12,266 nucleotides of DNA from Parachlamydiales bacterium (GTDB lineage Bacteria > Chlamydiota > Chlamydiia > Chlamydiales > Simkaniaceae), in contig DAOWHK010000020.1 of assembly GCA_030641465.1 (NCBI GenBank), positions 1 to 12,266 on the forward strand, read 5' to 3'. Position 1 is the stretch's first letter; the number at the start of each line of letters is the position of its first letter. A program made the position numbers and the translations under genes. Below the pieces are notes generated by a model that made no database searches, had not been told where the DNA came from, and was given only the letters and a program-made list of their open reading frames with translations. This document shows positions 1 to 6,440 of the stretch, in pieces.

Positions 1-383
1 ACATGATTACCCACCTCACAATTATGAGCAATATGACAGTAGGCCACAATCAAACAGCTATCTCCAATTTTTACTACGGAATTTTCATTGCACGAGGAAT
101 TTATTGTAACAAATTCTCTGATTTCACAATTTTTCCCTATTTCGACGTAAGTTTTTTCCCCACGAAATTTCAAATCTTGAGTTTTTGTTCCAATACTCGC
201 ACTCGGCCATACAACTGTTCCTTCACCAATTGTCGTATTTCCATCGATATAAACATGCGACTTAATGGTTACATTATCTTTGAGCGTTACCGAAGCTTTA
301 ATAATCGCATATGCTTCAATTGTAATATTTTCTCCAATTATAGCACCGGATTCAATAATCGCTGTTGGATGTATATTAGACAT
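1..383 (-). CDS. lpxA: LpxA, UDP-GlcNAc acyltransferase (3' end beyond window)
   Basis: The first enzyme of lipid A synthesis: a cytoplasmic trimer that moves a 3-hydroxyacyl chain from ACP to the 3-OH of UDP-GlcNAc. The first 127 residues are present and the rest lies beyond the left edge. From residue 1 the sequence has the hexapeptide-repeat rhythm of a left-handed beta helix ([17 protein letters not shown] and onward). The family signature HIAHNC falls at residues 117-122, so His120 corresponds to the catalytic His125 of E. coli LpxA. The ATG at 383 is preceded by a weak GGA. A 60-base spacer separates it from the upstream fabZ on the same strand, and lpxC-fabZ-lpxA is a standard order. 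The identification is firm; acyl-chain preference cannot be read from this part. Confidence 0.95.
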   Translation of the reverse strand, partial: MSNIHPTAIIESGAIIGENITIEAYAIIKASVTLKDNVTIKSHVYIDGNTTIGEGTVVWPSASIGTKTQDLKFRGEKTYVEIGKNCEIREFVTINSSCNENSVVKIGDSCLIVAYCHIAHNCEVGNH

Positions 384-414
384 ATTTATCCAATTAGTTG
401 GGTTGATATTTCTT

Positions 415-427
415 GCCTTAATAAGGC
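415..427. repeat. Short dyad in the fabZ-lpxA spacer
   Basis: GCCTTAATAAGGC is a perfect palindrome around one central base. In the leftward transcript it could form a 5-bp stem with a 3-base loop. No T run follows, so it is not a terminator. It could be an RNA processing or stability element, or chance in AT-rich spacer DNA. Confidence 0.25.
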
Positions 428-443
428 TAACTTTCGATTCACT

Positions 444-911
444 TCAAATTTGATCAAATCCTACAAGTGCAAATCCAATCTCAGCTTCTGCAGCAATTTG
501 ATTGTTGACAAACGCTTTAGCATGTACCTTGCCCCCGCGAGTACCAAAGTGCATCCCTTTAGCGTGCAAAAAAAGCACGTCACCAGGAATCACAGGTTTT
601 CTAAACTTTGCATGATTTACATTTAATAGTACTGCTGTTTTATCTTGATATCCTTTTTGATGAATTAAGATACCCCCTGTTTGCGCTAGCGCTTCTAAAA
701 TTAATACTCCCGGCATAATTGGTGCCTCAGGAAAGTGGCCTTGAAAAAATTCCTCGTTAGCAGTCACATTTTTTTGCCCAATAATAGTACTCTCTTCTAA
801 ATTCAACGCAATCACTCTATCCACTAGCAAAAAAGGGTAGCGATGAGGCAAAATTTTGACAATCTCCTTAATATCTAACAAAACTGAATCTTTTGTATGA
901 TCATCCGACAT
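444..911 (-). CDS. fabZ: FabZ, (3R)-hydroxyacyl-ACP dehydratase
   Basis: Cytoplasmic hot-dog-fold enzyme that dehydrates 3-hydroxyacyl-ACP in fatty acid elongation, so it competes with LpxA for the same hydroxyacyl-ACP pool. The FabZ core HFPEAPIMPGVLILEALAQ is present; counted from the start chosen here, catalytic His is residue 59 and Glu is residue 73. LPHRYPFLLVDRV near residue 22 is the usual N-terminal strand. I chose the ATG at 911 (155 residues) over the in-frame GTG at 917, because GGAG lies 7 bases before the ATG but only 1 base before the GTG. The gene overlaps the 3' end of lpxC by 11 bases, which suggests translational coupling. Length and motifs are normal for the family. Confidence 0.96.
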   Translation of the reverse strand: MSDDHTKDSVLLDIKEIVKILPHRYPFLLVDRVIALNLEESTIIGQKNVTANEEFFQGHFPEAPIMPGVLILEALAQTGGILIHQKGYQDKTAVLLNVNHAKFRKPVIPGDVLFLHAKGMHFGTRGGKVHAKAFVNNQIAAEAEIGFALVGFDQI

Positions 912-1788
912 TTGCACACTCCATCTTGAAATTATTTACAAGTTCTTTTGCAAGAGATGTATTAGAAAAGTGCCCAGAGCGAATTGCAATCACATGTGCG
1001 AGAAATGAGTGACCGACTAAAGATAGATCGCCAATAAGATCTAGTATTTTATGACGAACCATTTCATCATTAAATCTTACTCCCTCTGGGTTTAATACTG
1101 AATTCCCCTTAATGATTACTGCATTTTCAAGAGTCCCTCCCTTGATACTACCTTGCTCGATGAGTGGAACAATTTCTTCATATAAGGAAAAAGTACGTGC
1201 AGGAGCTATTTCACTTTTATAATTCTCATCCCTTACATGAAATGTATAAAATTGAGACCTTAATAAAGGCGAGTCTGGATAATTCAGCGTATAACTCACT
1301 CGAAACTCATCTGAGGGCAGAGCCACTAAATGCACATCACCTTTCGACCAAAAAATTGGACTTTGGAGACGTAGAATTTCTTTTTTTGCAATTTGATAAG
1401 CAATTCCAGAAGATTCAATAAGTTCTACAAAAGGCAGCGCACTACCATCACAACTCGGCACTTCTGAACCATCTACTTCAATAAGAATATTATCTATATC
1501 GTATGCTTTGAGAGCAGAAAGAATATGCTCAACCGTTTGGATGAACACATTGCAATTACCAATAATCGTGCATCTCGGAGTTCCTCTTACAAATTCAACA
1601 GTTGCGGGAAACTTAGGTTTATCATCTAAGTCCACTCGTTGAAAAACTACCCCGTGGTTTTCAGGCGCCGGCCTTAAAGTAATATTTGTCTTGACCCCTG
1701 TAAAAAGTCCATTTCCAGAAAGGGAAACGGGCTTTTGAATCGATCTTTGCTTTCTACTTAGCGACGAAAGTTCCTCCGATCCTGACAT
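901..1788 (-). CDS. lpxC: LpxC, UDP-3-O-acyl-GlcNAc deacetylase
   Basis: Zinc amidase that removes the acetyl group from UDP-3-O-acyl-GlcNAc, the committed step of lipid A synthesis, in the cytoplasm. At 295 residues it is near the usual 300-310. Family residues are in place: TVEH with catalytic Glu87 and zinc ligand His88, MVRHKILDLIGD with zinc ligands His246 and Asp250, and SGHFSN with His273. The spacing matches E. coli Glu78, His79, His238, Asp242 and His265 almost exactly. The ATG at 1788 has AAGGA 6-7 bases upstream. It is separated from lnt by 194 bases carrying a promoter candidate and two short reading frames, so it may be controlled separately from lnt. It is coupled by overlap to fabZ downstream. 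Confidence 0.97.
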   Translation of the reverse strand: MSGSEELSSLSRKQRSIQKPVSLSGNGLFTGVKTNITLRPAPENHGVVFQRVDLDDKPKFPATVEFVRGTPRCTIIGNCNVFIQTVEHILSALKAYDIDNILIEVDGSEVPSCDGSALPFVELIESSGIAYQIAKKEILRLQSPIFWSKGDVHLVALPSDEFRVSYTLNYPDSPLLRSQFYTFHVRDENYKSEIAPARTFSLYEEIVPLIEQGSIKGGTLENAVIIKGNSVLNPEGVRFNDEMVRHKILDLIGDLSLVGHSFLAHVIAIRSGHFSNTSLAKELVNNFKMECANVG

Positions 1789-1790
1789 AA

Positions 1791-1829
1791 TTATCCTTCC
1801 AGCTTGTGTGTTATTTCGTGATCGATCAT
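1791..1829 (-). CDS. Possible 12-codon leader peptide before lpxC
   Basis: ATG at 1829 opens a short frame, MIDHEITHKLEG, whose TAA ends two bases before the lpxC ATG. That spacing would suit translational coupling by re-initiation. The SD of lpxC (AAGGA) lies inside its last codons. Only a weak AGG precedes it, and frames this short arise easily by chance. Its 5' end overlaps the perfect 10-base palindrome TGATCGATCA at 1819-1828. Confidence 0.2.
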   Translation of the reverse strand: MIDHEITHKLEG

Positions 1830-1841
1830 TTGCGACTTTAC

Positions 1842-1868
1842 CTACGTTCGTTTGATTTTATAACGCAT
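1842..1868 (-). CDS. Possible 8-codon leader peptide MRYKIKRT
   Basis: ATG at 1868 is preceded by GAGGA at an 8-base spacing, a good ribosome binding site with no longer gene behind it. It encodes a basic octapeptide ending in TAG, about 55 bases before lpxC and downstream of the lpxC promoter candidate. The unexplained SD is the main argument; the peptide itself matches nothing I recognise. Confidence 0.25.
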   Translation of the reverse strand: MRYKIKRT

Positions 1869-1894
1869 GTTTTTTTTCCTCAAGTGTAAATATT

Positions 1895-1923
1895 TTTCTA
1901 TCTATATACAAAGCCTTTGTCAA
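1895..1923 (-). promoter_or_regulatory. Candidate housekeeping promoter for lpxC-fabZ-lpxA
   Basis: Reading leftward, a perfect -35 TTGACA (1918-1923) is followed after 17 bases by TAGAAA (1895-1900), a 4/6 match to the -10 consensus. Transcription would begin near 1888, giving lpxC a leader of about 100 bases that contains both short frames. The -10 is only moderate, so the call rests mainly on the consensus -35 in a spacer where a promoter is expected. Confidence 0.4.
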
Positions 1924-1982
1924 ATCCACAATTCTTCAAGTGTTTGTGTCTATACTGAATCTACCACTTTGATAGATGAATA

Positions 1983-3623
1983 TTATTTTTTCTGCTTACC
2001 TAAAACAAATAAACCGAGGAGAAAAAAGGACAACCCAAGAACAAAATAATTCCCAAGTATTGAGTAAAGAGTAATATGCGAATGTACATTGACCCGCGTT
2101 TGCAACACCCCTTTTTGCCACTTAATTTGACCGTATTGATCCTGAAATTGATCAACAACGCGACCAAAACCATCAATCACTGCGGTACCACCTGTATTGC
2201 ATGCACGCAAAGATGGGACTCCATTTTCTATCGAACGCAGTCGGCCTTGATTAAAATGCTGCCTTGCGAGACGAGAATCTGGAAACCAATCATCATTTGT
2301 AACGTTCACAAGCAATTTTCCGCCTTCCCTCCTTCCTTCGCGTACGAAGTGACCAAAACATTCATCATAACAAATAGAAATTGCAAAAGGCACTTTTCCT
2401 TGAAAAACTTTTGCCACCTTTCCCCGAGAAAAAAAATCAGTTATCCCATACTTACTTACAAGGGGTCGTAAAAATTCATAGGGTAAATATTCAGCCAAGG
2501 GGAGCAATGCTCTTTTGCCATAACTCTCAATCACAGAGTGCTGTGGGGTAAAATGAAATGCTGCATTATAATTCCTCCCTGTTTCCTTCTCCTGATGATC
2601 AAATCCTACAACAACTTCAGCAGAAAAATGATCAGCTAGAATTCGTGTAAAAAAAGCATTCGTCACGACCCACTCTTTTTTTGCATGAATCATTCTTTGA
2701 GTAGCATAGGGCTCTACTAGGTATTTTCTTAGAGCCTCCTCTGAAATACCTAGATCTTTTTCTATTAACAATGAAGCTGTTTTATAGGGATATATTGCAA
2801 GATATGCACTAAATGAAACTGCAACCTCTGGAAGGACAATCAAATCAAATGAGGGAATTTCTGTGGATATTATTGACTGAAAAACGTCGTGCCACTGCTC
2901 AAATGGTGAAATAAATTCTTCTACGCGACCATTAATTAAGGTTTTTTGATCTGGACGTACCCCTGTTTGAACAAGAGCGATGTCTAAACTCACTACCTCT
3001 TGCTTTGAACGCTCTATATAGATTTGTATTACACCAAACAAATAAGGCATTAAGCCACATCCAACCCATATTAGGCACGCACGTGGAGTTTTATAACAAT
3101 AGGTTGCTCTAACTGCTAATAAATTAACAACCATTACCCAGAAGGAAAGAAAAAAAACGCCCCCAATAGATGCTAGTTGAGAAGACCAGTCGTTTGCTGA
3201 CAATGCAAGCCCTACTTGATTCCAAGAAAACCCACAAAAAACAAAAAGGCGACTCCACTCCAGCAGCACCCAAAAGCTTGCTATCGCTCCAATCCTTACA
3301 AAAGACAGCTCTTTATTTAATGGAAACAAGAGATTTAATAAACCAAATTGAACTCCCAACCAAATTAGAATTACAAAATATACGAAAAGAATGTAAATCC
3401 CGTGATACTCTAAATTTGCAAACCAAGAAAATTGAATCGCTTGAACTCCAAAAAACCAACAAAATGCGAGAAAAAACCTTCTTTTTTTTGATTCAAAAGA
3501 AAGAAGGCCTTTCCAAAAAAGAGCATATCCACAAAAAGCTGTTATTACTGAAAGCAAAGAGCTCCAAGCTGGCTGCCCAAAAGCGACTAAAAAAAAACTT
3601 ATTACAATACTGCAAATATGCAT
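1983..3623 (-). CDS. lnt: Lnt, apolipoprotein N-acyltransferase
   Basis: Inner-membrane enzyme that moves an acyl chain from phospholipid to the N-terminal Cys of lipoproteins, the last step of lipoprotein maturation. At 546 residues it is slightly longer than E. coli Lnt (about 512). About the first 215 residues are hydrophobic membrane helices, followed by a nitrilase-type domain. Counting from the start chosen here, the triad is Glu266 (VLPEVAVSF), Lys370 (SYGKRALLPLAEYLP) and Cys418 (SICYDECF). VNVTNDDWF and a further C-terminal membrane helix follow. I chose the ATG at 3623 because it overlaps the doxX stop as TGATG, a coupling arrangement; a start at 3680 would sit 58 bases inside doxX. 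The residue two after the catalytic Cys is Asp, whereas E. coli has Glu389. CutE is the older name. Confidence 0.95.
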   Translation of the reverse strand: MHICSIVISFFLVAFGQPAWSSLLSVITAFCGYALFWKGLLSFESKKRRFFLAFCWFFGVQAIQFSWFANLEYHGIYILFVYFVILIWLGVQFGLLNLLFPLNKELSFVRIGAIASFWVLLEWSRLFVFCGFSWNQVGLALSANDWSSQLASIGGVFFLSFWVMVVNLLAVRATYCYKTPRACLIWVGCGLMPYLFGVIQIYIERSKQEVVSLDIALVQTGVRPDQKTLINGRVEEFISPFEQWHDVFQSIISTEIPSFDLIVLPEVAVSFSAYLAIYPYKTASLLIEKDLGISEEALRKYLVEPYATQRMIHAKKEWVVTNAFFTRILADHFSAEVVVGFDHQEKETGRNYNAAFHFTPQHSVIESYGKRALLPLAEYLPYEFLRPLVSKYGITDFFSRGKVAKVFQGKVPFAISICYDECFGHFVREGRREGGKLLVNVTNDDWFPDSRLARQHFNQGRLRSIENGVPSLRACNTGGTAVIDGFGRVVDQFQDQYGQIKWQKGVLQTRVNVHSHITLYSILGNYFVLGLSFFLLGLFVLGKQKK

Positions 3624-4060
3624 CAGGCAACTTCTTTTTTTAATGATGTATAAGCAATAAGAGTCAATAACCCTCCGCAAATAGAGAGATTTTTCAAAAA
3701 CAAACCAAGTTTTATGTCATGCAAGGCTCCTTGATACAACCAAAAAGGATGCTCGATAATCGTTACCGGAAGAAGAAATATTAAAAGTAATAGAGCTCCC
3801 AAATTCACTTTTACACCAAGAAGAACAAATACCCCTCCGACAAGTTCAAAACAAACTGATATCCCGAGTAGTACTGGCACATAAGGAAGTAATATTTCCG
3901 TAAATTTACCCGTAAACCCTACCCCTTCTACAGAACTTTGCCACTCACAAATAACACTTACAAATGACTCTTCCATTGATTGCCAGTCAAAAATTTTATT
4001 TAATCCACTAATAATAAAAATAAAACTCATTAAAAACCTACCGATAAAAACCAATATCAT
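3623..4060 (-). CDS. DoxX-family small membrane protein
   Basis: A 145-residue protein with four hydrophobic segments, roughly residues 2-20, 57-82, 86-105 and 118-138, and the family-like pieces ISGLNKIFDW near the start and LKNLSICGGLL near the end. DoxX-family proteins are inner-membrane proteins of varied and often unknown role; some have been linked to respiratory complexes or oxidative stress. No catalytic residues can be named. The ATG at 4060 has GGGGG about 7 bases upstream. Its TGA shares a base with the lnt ATG, so the two are probably translated together. I do not recall this gene beside lnt in Chlamydia trachomatis, so it may be a lineage-specific addition. The family call is good; the function is unknown. 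Confidence 0.8.
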   Translation of the reverse strand: MILVFIGRFLMSFIFIISGLNKIFDWQSMEESFVSVICEWQSSVEGVGFTGKFTEILLPYVPVLLGISVCFELVGGVFVLLGVKVNLGALLLLIFLLPVTIIEHPFWLYQGALHDIKLGLFLKNLSICGGLLTLIAYTSLKKEVA

Positions 4061-4123
4061 TGATTACCCCCATTATTTAAAATAAGTCTAACATATTATT
4101 TTTTTGAGCTATTTCATTCAGTA

Positions 4124-4140
4124 ATTAATCATTGATTAAT
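4124..4140. repeat. Perfect 17-base dyad in the doxX/rsmB divergent region
   Basis: ATTAATCA and TGATTAAT are exact inverted 8-base arms around one T. The dyad overlaps the -10 and the expected start point of the leftward doxX promoter candidate and lies about 35 bases before the rsmB -10. That is a typical operator position for a dimeric repressor. The background is very AT-rich, so chance is possible. Confidence 0.4.
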
Positions 4141-4168
4141 AATAACTATACCCGCAAAATGTTTTCAA
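4139..4168 (-). promoter_or_regulatory. Candidate promoter for doxX-lnt
   Basis: Leftward, TTGAAA (4163-4168, 5/6 to the -35 consensus) is followed after 18 bases by TATTAT (4139-4144, 5/6 to the -10 consensus). Transcription would start near 4132, inside the 17-base dyad, leaving a leader of about 70 bases before the doxX ATG. Confidence 0.45.
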
Positions 4169-4175
4169 ATTAACT

Positions 4176-4181
4176 TATAAT
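4176..4181 (+). promoter_or_regulatory. Consensus -10 box directly before rsmB
   Basis: TATAAT matches the -10 consensus perfectly. With the usual 6-base gap, the start point would be base 4188, the A of the rsmB ATG, giving a leaderless message. No good -35 lies 16-18 bases upstream, and there is no TG extension, so promoter strength is uncertain. Confidence 0.4.
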
Positions 4182-4187
4182 ATATAT

Positions 4188-5318
4188 ATGAAGCCATTTA
4201 GACTCCACCATACCTTGCAAATTCTCGAAAGTTTTGAATCCAGCACTCTACCACTAGATGCGTTTTTAAGCTCCTATTTTAGAAAGAATAAAGCAGTTGG
4301 ATCAAAGGATCGAAAAGAAATTTGCGAAACTATTTATGGCATTACTAGATGGAAAGCTTTACTCGACTATCACTGCAAAGGCCCGGTTACCTGGAATGAG
4401 CGTATTTCTCTTTATTCTACTTTGCGTCCTTCTGAATATGCCCAAGACGCAACTATTCCGCTGCATATTCGCATGAGTTGCCCTAAACACTTATTCGATT
4501 TTCTTCAAAATTCCATCGGAGAAAAAAAAGCCATAGATTTTTGCTTAGCATCTAACACTAAAGCTCCTGTGACGTTGCGTGTAAACCCCCTCAAAACTAC
4601 AAGGGAGCACCTATTTACTGCTTGGAAAAATCGCTTTCCCGTCTCCCTCTGCGAAAAATCTGATCTTGGACTCATTTTTCATCAAAAAATCAATTTTTTT
4701 GCCCTCCCTGAATTTAAAAAAGGCTTGTTTGAAATTCAAGATGAAGGATCTCAACTTGTTGCAAAACATCTTCAAATTAAACCCTCTGATCATATTTTAG
4801 ACTATTGCGCGGGTTCTGGTGGAAAAACACTCGCTTTTGCTCATCTTACACAAAATCAAGGGCAAATATATCTCTACGATATTAGACCTCATATGCTTAT
4901 ACAAGCAAAAAAACGATTAAAACGTGCAGGAATCCAAAATGCTCAGCAACTAACCGAAAAAAAATTAAAGAGCAATCTGTTAAAAAATAAAATGGACTGG
5001 ATCCTCCTTGATGTCCCATGTAGTGGAAGTGGAACAATGAGACGAAATCCTGACATGAAATGGCGCTTCCAATTAAACTCAATTGAGGAGCTGATAATAA
5101 AACAAAGAGATATTTTTGAAAAAGCTCTTCCTTTTCTTAAAAAAACAGGAAAAATTGTGTATGCAACTTGTAGCATTTTTCCAGAAGAAAATGAAAAACA
5201 AATTCAATACTTTATCGAAAAATATCAACTCGAGCTTGCAGAGCCCAGCTTTTCTTCCTTTCCCGAGAAAGGAAAAATGGACGGCTTTTTTGCAGCTGTC
5301 TTAAAACAAAAAATTTGA
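4188..5318 (+). CDS. rsmB: RsmB/Fmu-type 16S rRNA m5C methyltransferase
   Basis: Cytoplasmic SAM-dependent rRNA methyltransferase; E. coli RsmB makes m5C967 in 16S rRNA. At 376 residues it is shorter than E. coli RsmB (429). Residues 1 to about 115 look like the NusB-like RNA-binding part and the rest is the catalytic domain. The SAM loop is DYCAGSGGKT (205-214), with LYDIRP near 229. Motif IV is DVPCSGSGTMRRNPD with Cys278, and motif VI is YATCSIFPEENE with nucleophile Cys328. The two-cysteine pattern is diagnostic of RNA m5C methyltransferases; substrate site is inferred from the family. No SD precedes the ATG and a consensus -10 sits where a leaderless message would result. The next in-frame ATG is near residue 96, too late. 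It is first in a block with surA-like and ksgA. Confidence 0.93.
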   Translation: MKPFRLHHTLQILESFESSTLPLDAFLSSYFRKNKAVGSKDRKEICETIYGITRWKALLDYHCKGPVTWNERISLYSTLRPSEYAQDATIPLHIRMSCPKHLFDFLQNSIGEKKAIDFCLASNTKAPVTLRVNPLKTTREHLFTAWKNRFPVSLCEKSDLGLIFHQKINFFALPEFKKGLFEIQDEGSQLVAKHLQIKPSDHILDYCAGSGGKTLAFAHLTQNQGQIYLYDIRPHMLIQAKKRLKRAGIQNAQQLTEKKLKSNLLKNKMDWILLDVPCSGSGTMRRNPDMKWRFQLNSIEELIIKQRDIFEKALPFLKKTGKIVYATCSIFPEENEKQIQYFIEKYQLELAEPSFSSFPEKGKMDGFFAAVLKQKI

Positions 5319-5354
5319 TACTATTTTAATAAACTTAACCCCTTGCAAATGATC

Positions 5355-6434
5355 ATGAAAAAAATTATCTTTTCCTGTACTGTCTCTCTCCTAACAACAC
5401 TTTCTGCAAACTTTACTCCTGCGCCAATGAATGATTCATTCATAAACTCTTCAAAACAAGTAGAACCTAAGATGATGATTCACAACCGTCCTCTTGCAAA
5501 AATCAACGGCAAAGTCATCTCTCTTATGGATGTAGTCAAAAAAATGAATGTTTTTATCAACGATAATCATCCGGATGTCCGAGATTCCGAGATATCTCTT
5601 TATCAATTTTATTCAACCAACTGGCAATCGATATTCGGAGAAATAGTAAATAATGAATTAATGCTCCTAGATGCTGTTGATAAGGACATGCCAATTAGTG
5701 AGGGTGATATACATGAAGAGATGGAAGTCCGTTTTGGTCCGAACGTGATGGAGACGCTAGACTACATGTCTATTAGTCATGAAGAAGCGTTTGAAATGAT
5801 AAAGTCAGAAATTCTAGTAAGGCAAATGCTTTATTTAAAAGTCCACGTGAAAGCAAAAAATAGTATTACCCCAAAACAGATCAAAAATTCCTATCAAGAT
5901 TACTTAACCTCAACAGCTTTGACAGAGCAGTGGCAATACCAAGTACTTTCAGTGCGCGGTGAAGACCAAGATAAATGCCTGGCAATGATTACAAAAATCT
6001 CCAATTTAATTCAGGAAAATCATCTAACCTTTGAAAATCTTCAAGAAAAGATCAGCAATGAAAATGACTTTGTACCTGAAGGGGTTCGACTCTCTATATC
6101 TGAAGAATTTGATGTAAATGAAAAAAACCTATCAAATGAACATCAAATAGTTCTTTCCAACCTGATGCCAGAGCAGTTTAGTAAGGTAGAAAAACAGCAA
6201 AGCAGACACGGCAAGAATTCCGTTTTTCGTATTTTTCACCTCAAATCTCATACAACTAATCATCCTGAATCTTTTGATCTCATTGCTCAGGAGCTTGAAG
6301 ACAAAATCTATAATGATACTTTTCAAACAGCTCAAGCAGAATACGTTGATAAACTTATAAAAAAATATGACGTAGAAAAAGACCCCTATTTCGAATCAGC
6401 CCCAAATGACTATCAACCATTTACGATCTACTAA
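5355..6434 (+). CDS. SurA-like periplasmic chaperone without an obvious active parvulin domain
   Basis: Probably a secreted periplasmic chaperone for outer-membrane proteins, related to SurA. The ATG at 5355 gives 359 residues starting MKKIIFSCTVSLLTTLSANF, a good signal peptide; TTG 5343 and ATG 5349 in the same frame would only add residues in front of it. PLAKINGKVISLMDVVKKM (about 46-64) is typical of the SurA N-terminal domain, which continues as helices to about 165. Residues 195-300 have the strand-helix-strand outline of a parvulin domain, but the usual histidines and GG-LG segment are missing. A helical C-terminal part follows. There is no SD. The gene starts 36 bases after rsmB and ends 6 bases before ksgA. 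surA also lies near ksgA in E. coli, which supports the call. A general SurA_N-type lipoprotein-free chaperone is the alternative. Confidence 0.7.
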   Translation: MKKIIFSCTVSLLTTLSANFTPAPMNDSFINSSKQVEPKMMIHNRPLAKINGKVISLMDVVKKMNVFINDNHPDVRDSEISLYQFYSTNWQSIFGEIVNNELMLLDAVDKDMPISEGDIHEEMEVRFGPNVMETLDYMSISHEEAFEMIKSEILVRQMLYLKVHVKAKNSITPKQIKNSYQDYLTSTALTEQWQYQVLSVRGEDQDKCLAMITKISNLIQENHLTFENLQEKISNENDFVPEGVRLSISEEFDVNEKNLSNEHQIVLSNLMPEQFSKVEKQQSRHGKNSVFRIFHLKSHTTNHPESFDLIAQELEDKIYNDTFQTAQAEYVDKLIKKYDVEKDPYFESAPNDYQPFTIY

Positions 6435-6440
6435 TACAAC

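Noticed and set aside
3..626. 207-codon rightward frame across lpxA and fabZ
   Set aside because: It is antisense to two clearly recognised genes, has no family motif, and is rich in Cys, Asn and Phe as expected from reading AT-rich coding DNA backwards.
2076..2471. 131-codon rightward frame inside lnt
   Set aside because: It mirrors the conserved nitrilase domain of lnt and shows no protein family features.
3170..3643. 157-codon Lys-rich rightward frame inside lnt
   Set aside because: Antisense of the Phe/Leu-rich membrane part of Lnt, which automatically gives Lys-rich translation. No SD or promoter supports it.
3621..3680. Upstream start for lnt at 3680
   Set aside because: It would overlap doxX by 58 bases, and the added residues are the reverse-frame reading of the doxX end. 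The TGATG junction at 3623 is a better start.
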